Of a DNA stretch of 64,000 nucleotides, positions 23,305 through 36,400 are shown piece by piece. Source of the DNA: Pogostemon cablin (taxonomy: Eukaryota; Streptophyta; Magnoliopsida; Lamiales; Lamiaceae); contig CM043002.1 in assembly GCA_023678885.1 (NCBI GenBank), forward strand, positions 328,022-392,021. The letters run 5' to 3'. A program made the translations under genes and the position numbers. Numbering within the stretch: the first letter of the stretch is position 1; each line of letters starts with the position of its first letter. The notes under the pieces were generated by a model. The model saw only the letters and a list, made by a program, of their open reading frames with translations. It had not been told where the DNA came from and ran no database searches.

Positions 23305-23779
23305 CTTAAAAAAATAATAAAAATACCATTTAAAGACTCTGAAATGGTTTCCTACAAATTATAAAAATCCAATAAATGCAAAAAAAAAAAAAAAAACTCT
23401 TATCATGGCTTAAACCTATCTAAATCTCACACACACATTTCCCGTTCAAAATCTATAGTTTATTACTTTGATCATTTTCCACTTCTATGTGATTAAAAAA
23501 AAAGCATCACAGGAAGTTTACTACTAACCGTAAATGTGTCCAACTCTAAGCATGTTTTCCACTAATTAACGACAAAAAATCAGACTCATGTCTGAATAGA
23601 ATTTCACTCCCAAACTCGCAGACCCAACACCCGGCGTTCAATTGGGCCGTGCTACCCACGCGCCACCTCAGCACGTATGAATCGGACAAAATTCCCAGCT
23701 GATACTTTAGTACTCCATAATCCATATTTTTACGACCACAGACTTAAATCAAAATGAAAAACAGTATAATACTAATATT
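23305..23779. other. Upstream region of DEK1
   Basis: Non-coding. A TATA-like TATAAT near 23765 lies about 30 bp before a pyrimidine-rich stretch (23800 onward) typical of a plant transcription start and leader. The promoter role is inference. Confidence 0.4.
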
Positions 23780-24409
23780 TTAATATCCAGACGAGCACGC
23801 TTTACTCTTCCTTTCCTTGTTTTCTTTTCTTTCTCCACTCTCTGTCTTTGCTATCTTTCTCTCTCTAACAACATCCTAATTCCTAAAGCCCTGCACTCCT
23901 CTCTTCCTCATATTTTCACTTCTCCCTTGTCAAAAACCATAGGGTTTTAAACTTCAACTCTCACTCTCCAACCAGCAATTGCTCCTCCCACTTTTCAGAT
24001 TTCCTTCCTTCTTTTCATCTTTCTCTTCTTTCTACCCTCTAGAATGTGTTCAACCTAGGGCTAATAGGGCAAAACCCCTTACTGCTTGATTATGGTGGGG
24101 ACTCACATTATGCTCTCTAACTCTAGCTTTCTAAGCTGAAATCCTTGTAAGAAATGCCTCAATTTCCACTGAGATAGGTAAGTTTTCCTTCTTTCTTTAG
24201 ACTTCTTCATTTTTTGGCTCATTCAAGTTGAAAGTTTAATCTTTTTCATTTAGGTTTGTTAGAGGGGAACTGGTAGTTTCTATATTTACTTTGGATTGGT
24301 TAATTTTCAAATTTATGCTCTGTTGGTGGGATTTTCTCCTTCCCCTTGGGTTAATCTATTAAAGATGTGCTTTTGTTGTTCCTATAGCTCAGATTAAAAG
24401 GGGGAAGAT
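23780..24409 (+). promoter_or_regulatory. DEK1 5' leader with intron and three upstream ORFs
   Basis: A pyrimidine-rich leader runs to a consensus donor at 24177/24178 (gatag|gtaagt). A leader intron ends at about 24392 (gctcag), 17 bases before the DEK1 ATG. Three short uORFs precede the donor: 24044-24058 (4 aa), 24092-24139 (15 aa) and 24154-24177 (7 aa). The stop of the last forms the final three bases of the exon. The leader boundaries are inferred without transcripts. Confidence 0.5.
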
Positions 24410-27400
24410 ATGGAAGAGGAACATGGGTTGATGCTGGCATGCATAATTTCGGGGATCCTTTTCTCTGTTCTCGGCGCTGCTTCTTTTGTTATACTCTGGT
24501 TGGTGAATTGGCGGCCTTGGCGCATTTATAGGTGAGACCATCTTTCTCCCCTTGTGCATAGCATTTAAAAAAAAAAAAAATTCCCTTTTTAGGTCTTTGG
24601 ATCATATTAAAAATATGTTTAAGGTGTATTCTTGTTTTTAATTGTATGCCAATTCTAGACGAACCCAAGTAATCTGGTTTTGATGGAAATATTCTTAAAA
24701 TCAGTTAAGAAATGGTGATAATTTTGCCATGTGTAGTTGGGATGATAGACTTTTATAATCTCTGAACATTGAATTCTTGGAGTGGAGGAAAATTACAATT
24801 GCTGAATCAGCATGATCACATGGGAATAATAATTGCTTCCAAAATGTCTTACTAATTTGGGAAGATCATTCAGTGTAAACACTTTCTTTAACCATTGATT
24901 AGATTCCGTCCTATTGTTGATTAATTGAAACTATGGACTCCAAGCATACATTTTTGTAACTGTTAAATGAAACTGAGCTTAAAGAATTTAGTATATTTGA
25001 TTGGGCTTTGTGCCCCGGCAACCGAGTGATTTATTCTGAGATATGAAGTTTTAAGTGTGAAAAAAAAAAGCTCACCTGAGGTCTGAACTTTTTTTGTTTG
25101 GCTTTGTTGTCTTCGTAGCTGTAAATTTTTTGAACTCTTGTATTGTTCATACGATTTATTTTAAGAATTATTCTTGTATTCTGGAACTTGCTGCAATTTA
25201 TACGTACCAAGCAAAAAATCTCTACTGACAGTGATGTATTCTAATGCAATTTATGTGTTCTTTAGTTAGTACGACTAGATCTGTACCCTTAGGGGCTTGA
25301 CATTGTACCCAATTATGGTGAAAATCTGACTGGCAGGAGGATAAAAATTAAAGGCATGGAATAGATGCTGACTAGTTATTGGTTTAGAACAAAATGGCCT
25401 CGTTTTGTTTGCTGGATTTTGACAAAAGAAATTAAGCTGGATTACCTTTAATTTTAATGAATCATGGGAATATGTATCGATTTTCCAAGTTATATCCGAC
25501 CCAAATTATCAAATGCACAATATTCTTTCCTTTCTATTAAATTGTTATAGCTATTACCTATTGTCTAGGAAGTTGTACACAACTACTAATACTAATTAAT
25601 ATATCGACCTGTAATTCGGTAAAGACATCAAGGAGGTGGTATGTCACTGTGGTTGGAGTTACTACATGGTTATGCAATTTCAAAATTTTGGCATGGATGA
25701 AGGTATATTATTAGTTTTCTTACTAATCCGTTGGAATAAGAATTATATCTTGTTTACACTTATCTAATGGTCTGACTAATGGGGAACACCAATGAGGGTA
25801 TTGAGATTTGCTTCTGCATAAATTTTTTATACCCTTCAATATACTCAAATGTTAATGAGATGGGTTATTTACTTTTCCATTGTCTTCTCACCACTGGTTA
25901 ATGCAGCTTGATTTCTGTGGCTCATATATGCATTTTTATTATTTAGATTTTTATGTTACTTATATGGAAAAACAGATAATGTTGGAATACAATGGTTATG
26001 TTTTCAACAATCTAACTGACACATTTTTTGTCATTAAAAGCTTGAAGAACTTAGCTATCTGTATTTGTTTAATTTTATTATTCTTGCTGTTTTTCCTTTT
26101 CAGCTGGATCTTTGCTAGAAAATGGCCGGATCTCCTGCAGGGATCTCAGTTGGGGATATTATGTGGTCTTCTTTCCATCTGTGCGTGGTTGATTGTTATT
26201 TCACCAGTCGTGGTGCTTATTATATGGGGATGCTGGTTAATTGTGATATTAGGCCGCGATATTATTGGTCTAGCTGTTGTAATGGCTGGAGTTGCTCTAC
26301 TTTTAGCTTTTTATTCTATAATGCTTTGGTGGAGAACTCAATGGCAAAGCTCAAGTATGTATTTTCAACTCCACTTGATCTGACTTGGGAGGAATAAGAC
26401 AGTATTGTTCACAGTTCTTTTTTTCTCAAGCGAATTGCATGTCTGCATAGATTATTGATCACCTTTATGTTTTAAGACTTCACACTCTTTTTTATAATTT
26501 ATCTGATGACTAGGAGCTACTGTCATGTATCCCCTTAAAATAAGTCCATGACAATTATCAGTGTTATCAATCTTACACTAGAAAAGTTTGGTGTGAATTG
26601 TACTTGGGTATAGTGATAGACTACTAATGAAAACTGCAATTATACATTCAACATTGTACAATGGGAAATATTGATGGTTGTACATAGTTGTTAGATTGAA
26701 ATTTCCACTGCTGATTATGCATGCCACATTTGCAATCCAATGCATCTAATCCTCATATCAACCCCGTACAGGAGCTGTTGCAGTTCTTCTTCTTCTTGCT
26801 ATGGGCTTGCTTTGTGCCTATGAACTTTGTGCTGTATACGTTACTGCGGGTGCTAAGGCATCTGAGCGGTATTCAGCTTCTGGATTTTTCTTTGGCGTCT
26901 CAGCAATTGCCCTAGCTATCAACATGCTTTTCATTTGTCGGATGGTTTTCAATGGTATGTGATACTATTTTTTTTGTGTTGGATATCAAGAACTTTACAC
27001 GATTTATTTATAAATATGAAATCCCGTAGGCAATGGTTTAGACATTGACGAGTATGTGAGAAGGGCATACAAGTTTGCGTACTCTGATTGTATAGAAGTG
27101 GGTCCTGTGGCTTGCTTACCTGAACCCCCAGATCCAAATGAATTATACCCTCGACAATCTAGAAGGTGAGTCTGTCTTTTAATGTTTGCGTTAATCACAT
27201 TGCGCTCCGCTTGAAGAATATCTTTGCCAATGTCTGTTAATATATTTTACTAATGCTTATATATATCCATGAATAGTCACCTTGTTTATGTTCACTTTGT
27301 AATATATTATATCTAGCTGCAACTCATATCATTTAATTTGGCATTTCAGAGCTTCACATCTCGGGCTTCTTTATTTTGGATCCCTTGTTGTTCTTCTTGT

Positions 27401-30400
27401 ATATTCAATCTTGTATGGCCTGACAGCCAAAGAGTCTCACTGGCTGGGAGCAATTACTTCTGCTGCAGTTATTATTCTTGGTATATCCTCTAGATATACG
27501 TGTATCTTACTCAAAATCCTTTACTTGTGTAACTATATAATTATTGGAATGGTAATTGTCTTTCTACCAGATTGGAACGTGGGAACATGCCTTTATGGAT
27601 TTAAGCTTCTTAAGAGTCGGGTTGCTGCACTTTTTGTTGCTGGGACTTCTCGTGTATTCCTGATATGTTTTGGAGTTCATTACTGGTTTGTTCCACAAAT
27701 AGCAGTAAAACTATACATTAAATCAATACTTCATTTCCTTTGATCTGGTTTTGAAAACTGCTGCCTCAATTTCTCCATACAGGTATCTAGGGCACTGTAT
27801 CAGCTATGCTGTAGTGGCATCTGTGCTTCTTGGAGCTGCTGTTTCTCGTCATTTGTGCATTACTAATCCATCTACAGCTAGAAGAGACGCCTTGCAGAGT
27901 ACAGTTATTCGCCTCAGAGAAGGATTTCGTAAGAAAGAGCAGAACTGCTCATCCAGTTCATCTGAAGGCTGTGGCTCAAGTGTAAAACGGAGTAGTAGTG
28001 CAGATGCAGGTAACCTAGGTAATGGTACAGCACCTTGCACTAGTGATTTTGCTAGCTGGAATAATGTTGAAGGCAATCAAAGTGAGAAGGGGATGGATAG
28101 TGGAAGGCCAAGTTTTGTATTACGGAGCAGTTCTTGTCGTTCAGTCATTCAAGAAACTGAAGTCGGGCCTTCATATGCTGATAAAGTTTTTGAAAATAAT
28201 GGCTCTTTAGTGGCTTGTTCTAGTAGTGGCATGGAAAGCCAGGGTTGTGAGTCTAGTGCATCTAATTCTGTAAGCCAGGCACTTGACTTGAATTTGGCTC
28301 TTGCTTTCCAGGAGAAGTTGAATGATCCGAGGATTACGTCTATCTTAAAAAGAAGAGCAAGACAGGGAGAGCTTGAACTTACAAATTTACTGCAAGATAA
28401 AGGACTTGATCCTAATTTTGCTGTGATGCTGAAGGAAAATGGATTAGATCCAATGATCCTTGCATTGCTACAAAGAAGCAGTTTGGACGCAGATAGGGAT
28501 CACCGTGACAATACTAACATTAATATGGAGACGAACAGTGTTGACAATTTGCCATCTAATCAAATTACATTCTCAGAAGAGCTAAGATTACGTGGCTTGG
28601 AGAAATGGCTTCAACTCTGTAGATTAGTCTTGCATTATATAGCAGGAACCCCAGAGCGATCATGGCTTCTCTTCAGTTTTGTATTCAGCATAGAGACAAC
28701 TATTGTTGCCATCTTTCGTCCAAACACGATTAATCTAATAAACTCCACGCACCAACAGGTAGACCCACTTAAAATAAAATTTGTAAATTCTGTGGTTATG
28801 TTTACAATAAATACAATATGTTATGGCTGTTCATCCTCATTAATTCTCACAAATTTGGTGTCCTTTTACACAGTTTGAGCTTGGCATTGCTGTTCTGTTA
28901 TTATCTCCTGTTGTCTGGTCAATTATGGCTTTCCTAAGGACGCTTCAATCTGAAGAGTTGTCTATGACATCAAAGCCTAGAAAGGTAATGCTGGACGTGT
29001 CTAATGTTAATATGATTTCCTTTTATAACTTATCTTGATTCTCGGACTTTTATGGACCATGTGTTGCATGTTTCATGTATAATAAGCTCAATTTACTTTT
29101 GATAGTATGTGTACTTGTGGAGGATGATCTGGAAGAGTTTCATATTGTTTGGCACTATAACTTTCCTCAGTTTGTCATTTTATTTTCAGCTTTTATGGCA
29201 GTAAATATTCCTTGGATACAACAAATATATCTTATTAGAACATTTAGTTAATAATGACTTGGGTTATTTCCTACTATCTTTTTCATCATTCGTAATTTTA
29301 AGTGGTGGTAACTATGCACCTTTTCCAGTGTCTGTGGTGCACCGTTCACTCTATATATTTCACCTTCTGCTGGCCAATCATATTTATGCCCACTTTATTT
29401 GATTATCTTTCATTTTTCTTGTGTTGCAGTATGGCTTTGTTGCTTGGTTAGTGAGCACATGTGTAGGATTGCTGCTTTCCTTTTTGAGGTACATTATCCC
29501 AATCAAATTTAGTATCTTAACTTACATCTATTATTCACTCTGTTGTCAATGTTGTACTTTATGACATAAACTTCTTCTGGTTGTTTCTGAATCTTGCAGC
29601 AAGTCATCGGTTCTACTGGGTTTGTCTTTGACAGTTCCTCTGATGATAGCATGCCTATCTGTTGGTATTCCCATATGGATCCAGAATGGTTACAAGTTTT
29701 GGGTTTCGTGTGGTTCTGATGTAACCCATACTAGAAATCATGGTTTTTTAAGGAGGAAGGAGGTATGAACTTTTCTTCTTTTGGGAATTTTTGTGTTATT
29801 TTAGAAATGACGGGTTAGTTGTTGGTTGCTTGAAAGTGATTTATTCATTCAAGTTATTGATTTATGAGATAATGGGCTCAACCGTAAGACTAGCAATTCT
29901 TTGTGGAGCTGTAGTGGGTGGTTAGATTCTAGATATAAACGTAAACAAAAAGTGAGTAGCAAAACTAAGAGTGTTGAAATAGGTGCATTGAGACACTGTA
30001 TTAGATAGAATAATCATGAGTATATTAGGAAGAAGTTGGGGACCCAATAATTTGTTAAAGGTGCTTTAGAGAGTTTAGGTATGCGCATAGGAGGCCGATG
30101 AGGCTCCAGTATGACACATGGGAAGTAGAGATCACCAACCATAATTGAACTGTGACAGTGAAGACCTAATAGGATTTAAAAATGACCCAGTAGGAAAGAC
30201 GTTTTTTACTATTGCATTAATGAGAATCATAGTTGTTAAAAGCGAGAGGCGCACCTAGGCGCGCCTAAGGCGCAAGGCGCGCCTGAGCTACATTTTGCCC
30301 AAAACCTAATTTACAATGTATATACACAAATATATCCTACTTGCAATCATATTACCTAACTAAACTAAGATAAAAATCACATAACATCACATAATGATAC

Positions 30401-33400
30401 ATAATCTCATAATAGCATTATAGCACATAAAACATACACGCAAATAAAGTTCAAGTAGGCGGCAGATGGTGGAGGTAGGCGGTGGAGGTGAAGGCAGCCC
30501 ACCTTTTTGTCTTTGTTTTGAAAGTTCAAGTATTAAAACCCTAACCCTAATTCTCTATTTATATCATTTTATAAGTGGGCTGTCCATTTTTATCTTAAAA
30601 ATGTGTAAACCCTTTAATAATTGAGTATCAATTTCAAAAAACTTAAAAAAAAAAAAAGAAAAAAAAAGATGTTGAAGAGGCGCACCTAAAAGGCGCACCT
30701 AGGCGCGCGCCTTTGATACATGAGCCTGGAATAGCAAAAAATCAACAATCTAGGCGCAGACCCCTGAGCCTGAGCGCCTTAGGCGCGCCTTTAACAACTA
30801 TGATGAGAATGTGTTTTAACCAAACACGACGAACATTGTTTATTTTGTTGGTGCATGTGTACTTTTAAGCATTGTTTCTTTTTTTTTTTCTCTGAAAATA
30901 GTAAATATATTCAGATTTTCAAGTTACAATATGCAATGCGAACATTCCTTGATGCCAAATATAAAGAAGCCCTATCCTTTCTATACAACTTTACAAAAAG
31001 GTGCAAAAGCCTAGCTAATGTTTCTTTTTTTCTGCTTTCCACTTGAGATCCGTTCAGTATGTTTCGCCTGATATTAGACTCCTAAAGCGGCACAAGAGTT
31101 ATTATCACATTGTGGATTATGGTGATGGACTCTCAGTTAGTTTAGCCTCATATTAGTGCTTAAAGAGGAATTGCTGTCGATCTTGACCTTGTGGTTTCAT
31201 ATAATTTCTCATATATTAAAAATTGAAAATCTTTTATTAAAGCTCCCCAGTATCTTTCATTTGTACTTGTAGCACATATTGGCCTGCCCTAAGAATGTTG
31301 CCATTTTTATTTCTTTAGACGCTATTGCATTTTTGCTCCTACTTACTGCAGTTTTCTGTGGCTTTTGGCCAATAAAATAAAATTAAAAAGATGATGTTTG
31401 GTTTTATGGTGTTTTATGGAACTCAATTTCCCTTGAAAAATCTTTATGCACAATTTCCATGAACTCTCATATTTTGCAATTGCTGAAAATATTATAATTT
31501 GTTTCTAGGGTATAGTTCTTTTCATATGTATGGCCTTATTTGCTGGATCTCTATTGGCTCTTGGTGGGATTATATCTGCAAAGCCTTTGGATGATTTAAG
31601 CTACAAGGGGTTGACTGGTGATTCAAAAAGTGTTTCTTCTCCCTATGCATCATCTGTGTACATCGGTTGGGCAGTGACATCTGCAATTGCATTGATAGTT
31701 ACTGGTGTACTTCCGATAGTGTCGTGGTTTGCAACTTATCGCTTTTCTCTCTCCTCTGCTGTGTGTATTGGATTGTTTGCAGGTAAACTTAGTGTATAAT
31801 ACAGTTGATCTTTTACCAAAATGCAAAGCAATTTTCTTAATTTGGTCTCTTGTTATAGCTGTCCTCGTCTCATTTTGTGGGGCGTCATATATGAAGATTG
31901 TCACTTCACGGAGTGACCAGATTCCAACCCAGGCTGACTTTCTTGCTGCTTTACTTCCATTGATTTGCATTCCTGCCGTTTTATCACTTTCAACTGGTTT
32001 GCTCAAATGGTATGTAATCTTATAGACATATGAATTAAGGAGTTGTAGTCCCTGACAGTGGTTCTTGAACTATAAGATATATTTTCTGGGAATTATAACT
32101 CTTTAAGAGTGGCTCACATTTTCAATATATGATTGCAGGAAAGATGATAACTGGAAGCTTTCTCGTGGTGCTTATATCTTTATAATTATTGGCTTACTTT
32201 TGTTGGTTGGTGCAATTTCAGCGGTTACAGTTACAATTAAACCATGGACGGTGGGTAAACATTATCTTGGAGTAGATATTCTGCATTTTTTCAGTCGCCT
32301 AATGTGGTTGTCTGTACTGTTACAGATAGGTGCAGCATTTCTGTTAGTTGTTCTTCTTCTAGTCCTGGCTATTGGTGTCATTCACTACTGGGCTTCAAAC
32401 AATTTTTATCTGACACGGTTTCAGATGTTATTTGTTTGTTTCCTTGCATTTCTTTTGGCTTTGGCAGCATTTTGCGTTGGTTGGGTTCAAGGTAAATAAC
32501 TTTTCTTCCTTGTTGACCTTAAAGCCTAGTATTATGTTGAACTGCATTGCATGAACAGTTTCATCTGCTTAATATTCCCCCTTTTTTTATAAATCATTTT
32601 CAAAGTTATTTTCCTTTTCCAGATAAAGCGTTTGTTGGCGCATCTGTGGGTTACTTCTCATTTCTTTTCTTGTTGGCGGGAAGGGCATTGACTGTGAGTT
32701 GCATCTGACTGTACTTAGCTTGCTTTGTGAAACAATATTTCATCTTTTCTCATCTGTGTTATATCTTCTTATGCCTGGATTGCTTAGGTGCTTCTTTCTC
32801 CTCCTATAGTGGTTTATTCTCCGAGGGTATTGCCTGTGTATATTTATGATGCTCATGCAGATTGTGGGAAAAATGTCAGGTTTGTTATACTCCTTTGGTC
32901 ATATTAAAATCACTTATTCTTCTGTGCTATGCAGATAATATCATTTTTAACTCATATGACTCTAGCTTGACATTTCTAAACTTATATTGGTTCCACCCAG
33001 TGCTGCATTTCTTGTGCTCTACGGGATAGCATTGGCAATTGAAGGGTGGGGTGTTGTTGCCAGTTTGAAAATATACCCACCTTTTGCTGGTGCTGCTGTG
33101 TCTGCCATTACACTTGTTGTGGCCTTTGGCTTTGCCGTTTCACGTTCATGCTTGACTCTTGAGGTTTTTATCATATATCTTGTGCTCATTGGCTGTAATT
33201 TCAATTATAAGTATTTCATAATGCACCGAAATTCTCCATAAGTGGCCTTGGAACATGTTTTGACTCTAAAATTTTGTTTTACATAGATGGTGGAGGATGC
33301 TGTTCATTTCCTGAGCAAGGAAACTGTAATACAGGCAATTTCTAGATCAGCAACCAAGGTGAGTACATTTAGTTGTTTTCCATGTTCCTAATATATGTGT

Positions 33401-36400
33401 GTGTATATATATTTCTAAGATTAAGTTTCCGTACAAATAAAGTTTTTTGTACCTTCAATTTTCTTTATATCTTAAAAAATCATAGTTTAACCTATAAAAA
33501 ATTCACATGTAGATTTGAACATCAATTTTATTCATTTGTAAAAAAGCATGGGATGCTCTCATTTCCATAGTCTAGCCTACTGTCAAAAACCTTGTCATTC
33601 CTTTGCCAGTTCTCCGCATTCAGAACATGAGTGGCTGAGGAGTTGGTACTTAGAGGGTGGTCTGTATGTGTTATTACCATTATTGCTTTTATTTTCATGG
33701 ATGACCAAATATTCCACAGGATGATGGTTAATAGGTAATTAATCGCGGAATGTGAAAAATTATCAAGTCTTGGGGTATCATTCTTGTTCGCATAGAGTTC
33801 CATTGCTCTGCACAAGTACTTACATTCTGATATGAAATATTGCTGCTAGAAGTTGCATAGAACCCTATTGTTGGTGTTTTCTACTAATAGCATTTTGTTA
33901 GATTCACATAGGTAGTTGGCATTCTTGTTTACGTGCTTTTATTGATATTAAATCCTGCCATTATGCAGACAAGAAATGCTTTATCTGGAACATACTCGGC
34001 TCCTCAGAGGTCAGCTAGTTCAGCTGCACTTTTGGTTGGAGATCCAACTATTGCTAGGGATAGGGCTGGGAACTTTGTGCTTCCCAGAGCCGATGTCATG
34101 AAGTTACGAGATCGTTTAAGAAATGAAGAATTGACAGCAGGATCATTCTTCTCCAGACTGGGAAGTTGCAGGATATTACGGAATGATGTCACCAGTGATG
34201 TAGGTCACAGGAGAGAGATGTGTGCCCATGCCAGAATCCTGGCTCTCGAAGAAGCTATTGATACTGAGTGGGTTTACATGTGGGACAAGTTTGGTGGGTA
34301 TTTGCTTCTTTTGCTTGGATTGACTGCCAAGGCTGAGAGGGTGCAGGTGAGTATGAATCTATATTCTTGCCATGGATTCTTTATCCTGTTTTTTTCGACT
34401 GAGAGTTTCTTATGTTCGGTGTTCGTTTAGGATGAGGTTCGATTAAGACTCTTCCTGGATAGCATAGGTTTTTCAGATTTAAGTGCAAGAAAAATCAAGA
34501 AGTGGATGCCTGAGGATCGTAGGCAGTTTGAGCTTATACAGGAGAGGTTGGAAACTTTAGGGAACAATAAGCCCTGTAGTATTTGACTGTTTTCATGTTA
34601 TTCTGAAATTATTTCCATGTGTAAATGAATGTAGTTATATAAGAGAAAAGGAGATGGAAGAAGAAGCTTTGATGCAGAGACGTGAAGAGGAAGGAAGGGG
34701 AAAGGAAAGGAGAAAAGCTCTCTTGGAGAAGGAGGAACGCAAATGGAAGGAGATCGAGGCTTCTCTCATTTCATCTATTCCTAATGCTGGCAGTAGAGAG
34801 GCAGCTGCCATGGCTGCTGCTGTCCGTGCAGTAGGAGGTGATTCAGTACTTGATGATTCATTTGCACGTGAGAGAGTTGCAAGCATTGCTCGTAGAATAC
34901 GCGCTACTCAGTTATCACAACGCGCGCTCCAGGTGATTATTGCCTATGCTAAAATTACATTAATGGAATCTTCTATAACTATACTTTTGATTCTGTTTCT
35001 TCCCATTATGTTGAGGTAATTATGGACGAATTTCCATTCTTCGAACTTCTATCTTGTTACAGACTGGACTTGCTGGTGCTGTGTGTGTTCTTGATGATGA
35101 ACCTACAACAAGCGGCAGACACTGTGGCCAGATTGATCCTAGTTTATGTCAGAGCCAAAGAGTGAGCTTCTCCGTTGCTGTGATGATCCAACCTGATTCT
35201 GGGCCTGTATGTCTTTTTGGCACTGAATTTGAGCGCAGAGTTTGTTGGGAAATTCTTGTGGCTGGTTCTGAACAGGGCATTGAGGCTGGACAAGTTGGAC
35301 TACGTTTAATCACGAAAGGGGATAGACAGACTACTGTTGCAAAGGAGTGGAGTATCAGTTCTTCCAGTATTGCAGATGGAAGGTTTGTTTTTATTTGCTA
35401 CTCTATTTTCTGCTGTATTCTAAGGAGCCTTGAAGCTCATTAATACCCCATATTTCCTTTTCATTTCTTTTGTCAAAATTACCCACCCCTCTTTATGTAT
35501 CCTTGCTGTTTAATGTTTTTCTCATGCTATATTTGAACCTGACAAATTCATGCAGCTTTGTATATATCAAAATATCTGTCTTGTAGGTGGCATATTGTGA
35601 CGATGACTATAGATGCTGATTTAGGTGAAGCAACTTGCTTCATTGATGGTGGCTATGATGGCTATCAGACTGGGCTTCCGCTTAATGTGGGGAATGACAT
35701 ATGGGAAGAAAGAACAGATGTTTGGGTTGGTGTTAGACCACCAACTGATATGGATGCATTTGGGAGGTCGGATAGTGAAAACACTGAATCAAAGATGCAT
35801 ATAATGGATGTTTTCCTTTGGGGAAGGTGCTTGAATGAAGATGAGATTGCTGCCCTTCCATCTGCCATTACTTCTGGAGAGTACAACTTGATTGACCATC
35901 CTGATGATAACTGGCAGTGGGCAGATTCTCCTCCAAGGGTTTGTGCTTGAGTTTATAACTCCACTTTTTTTGTACTGTCATGTCACCTATTCTTTGTCTG
36001 AACTATTATTTCATTTCTATAGGTTGAGGACTGGGAGAGCGATCCTGCTGAGGTTGATCTCTATGACAGGGACGAGGTAGATTGGGATGGACAATATTCT
36101 AGTGGGAGGAAGAGAAGATCAGATCGGGAGGGAATTATTCTAGACATGGATTCATTCACCAGGAGGTTGAGGAAACCAAGGATGGAGACTCAAGATGAAA
36201 TAAATCAACGTATGCGCTCAGTTGAATTGGCTGTCAAAGAGGCTCTCTTGGCAAGAGGAGAAGTCAATTTTACCGATCAAGAGTTCCCACCAAGTGATCG
36301 TTCATTATTTGTTGATCCGGACAACCCTCCTTCCAAGTTACAGGTACTGCTTTTCTTTGCCATTGTTTTGCCTTGTCATCGTACTTGATTTATTACCTTC

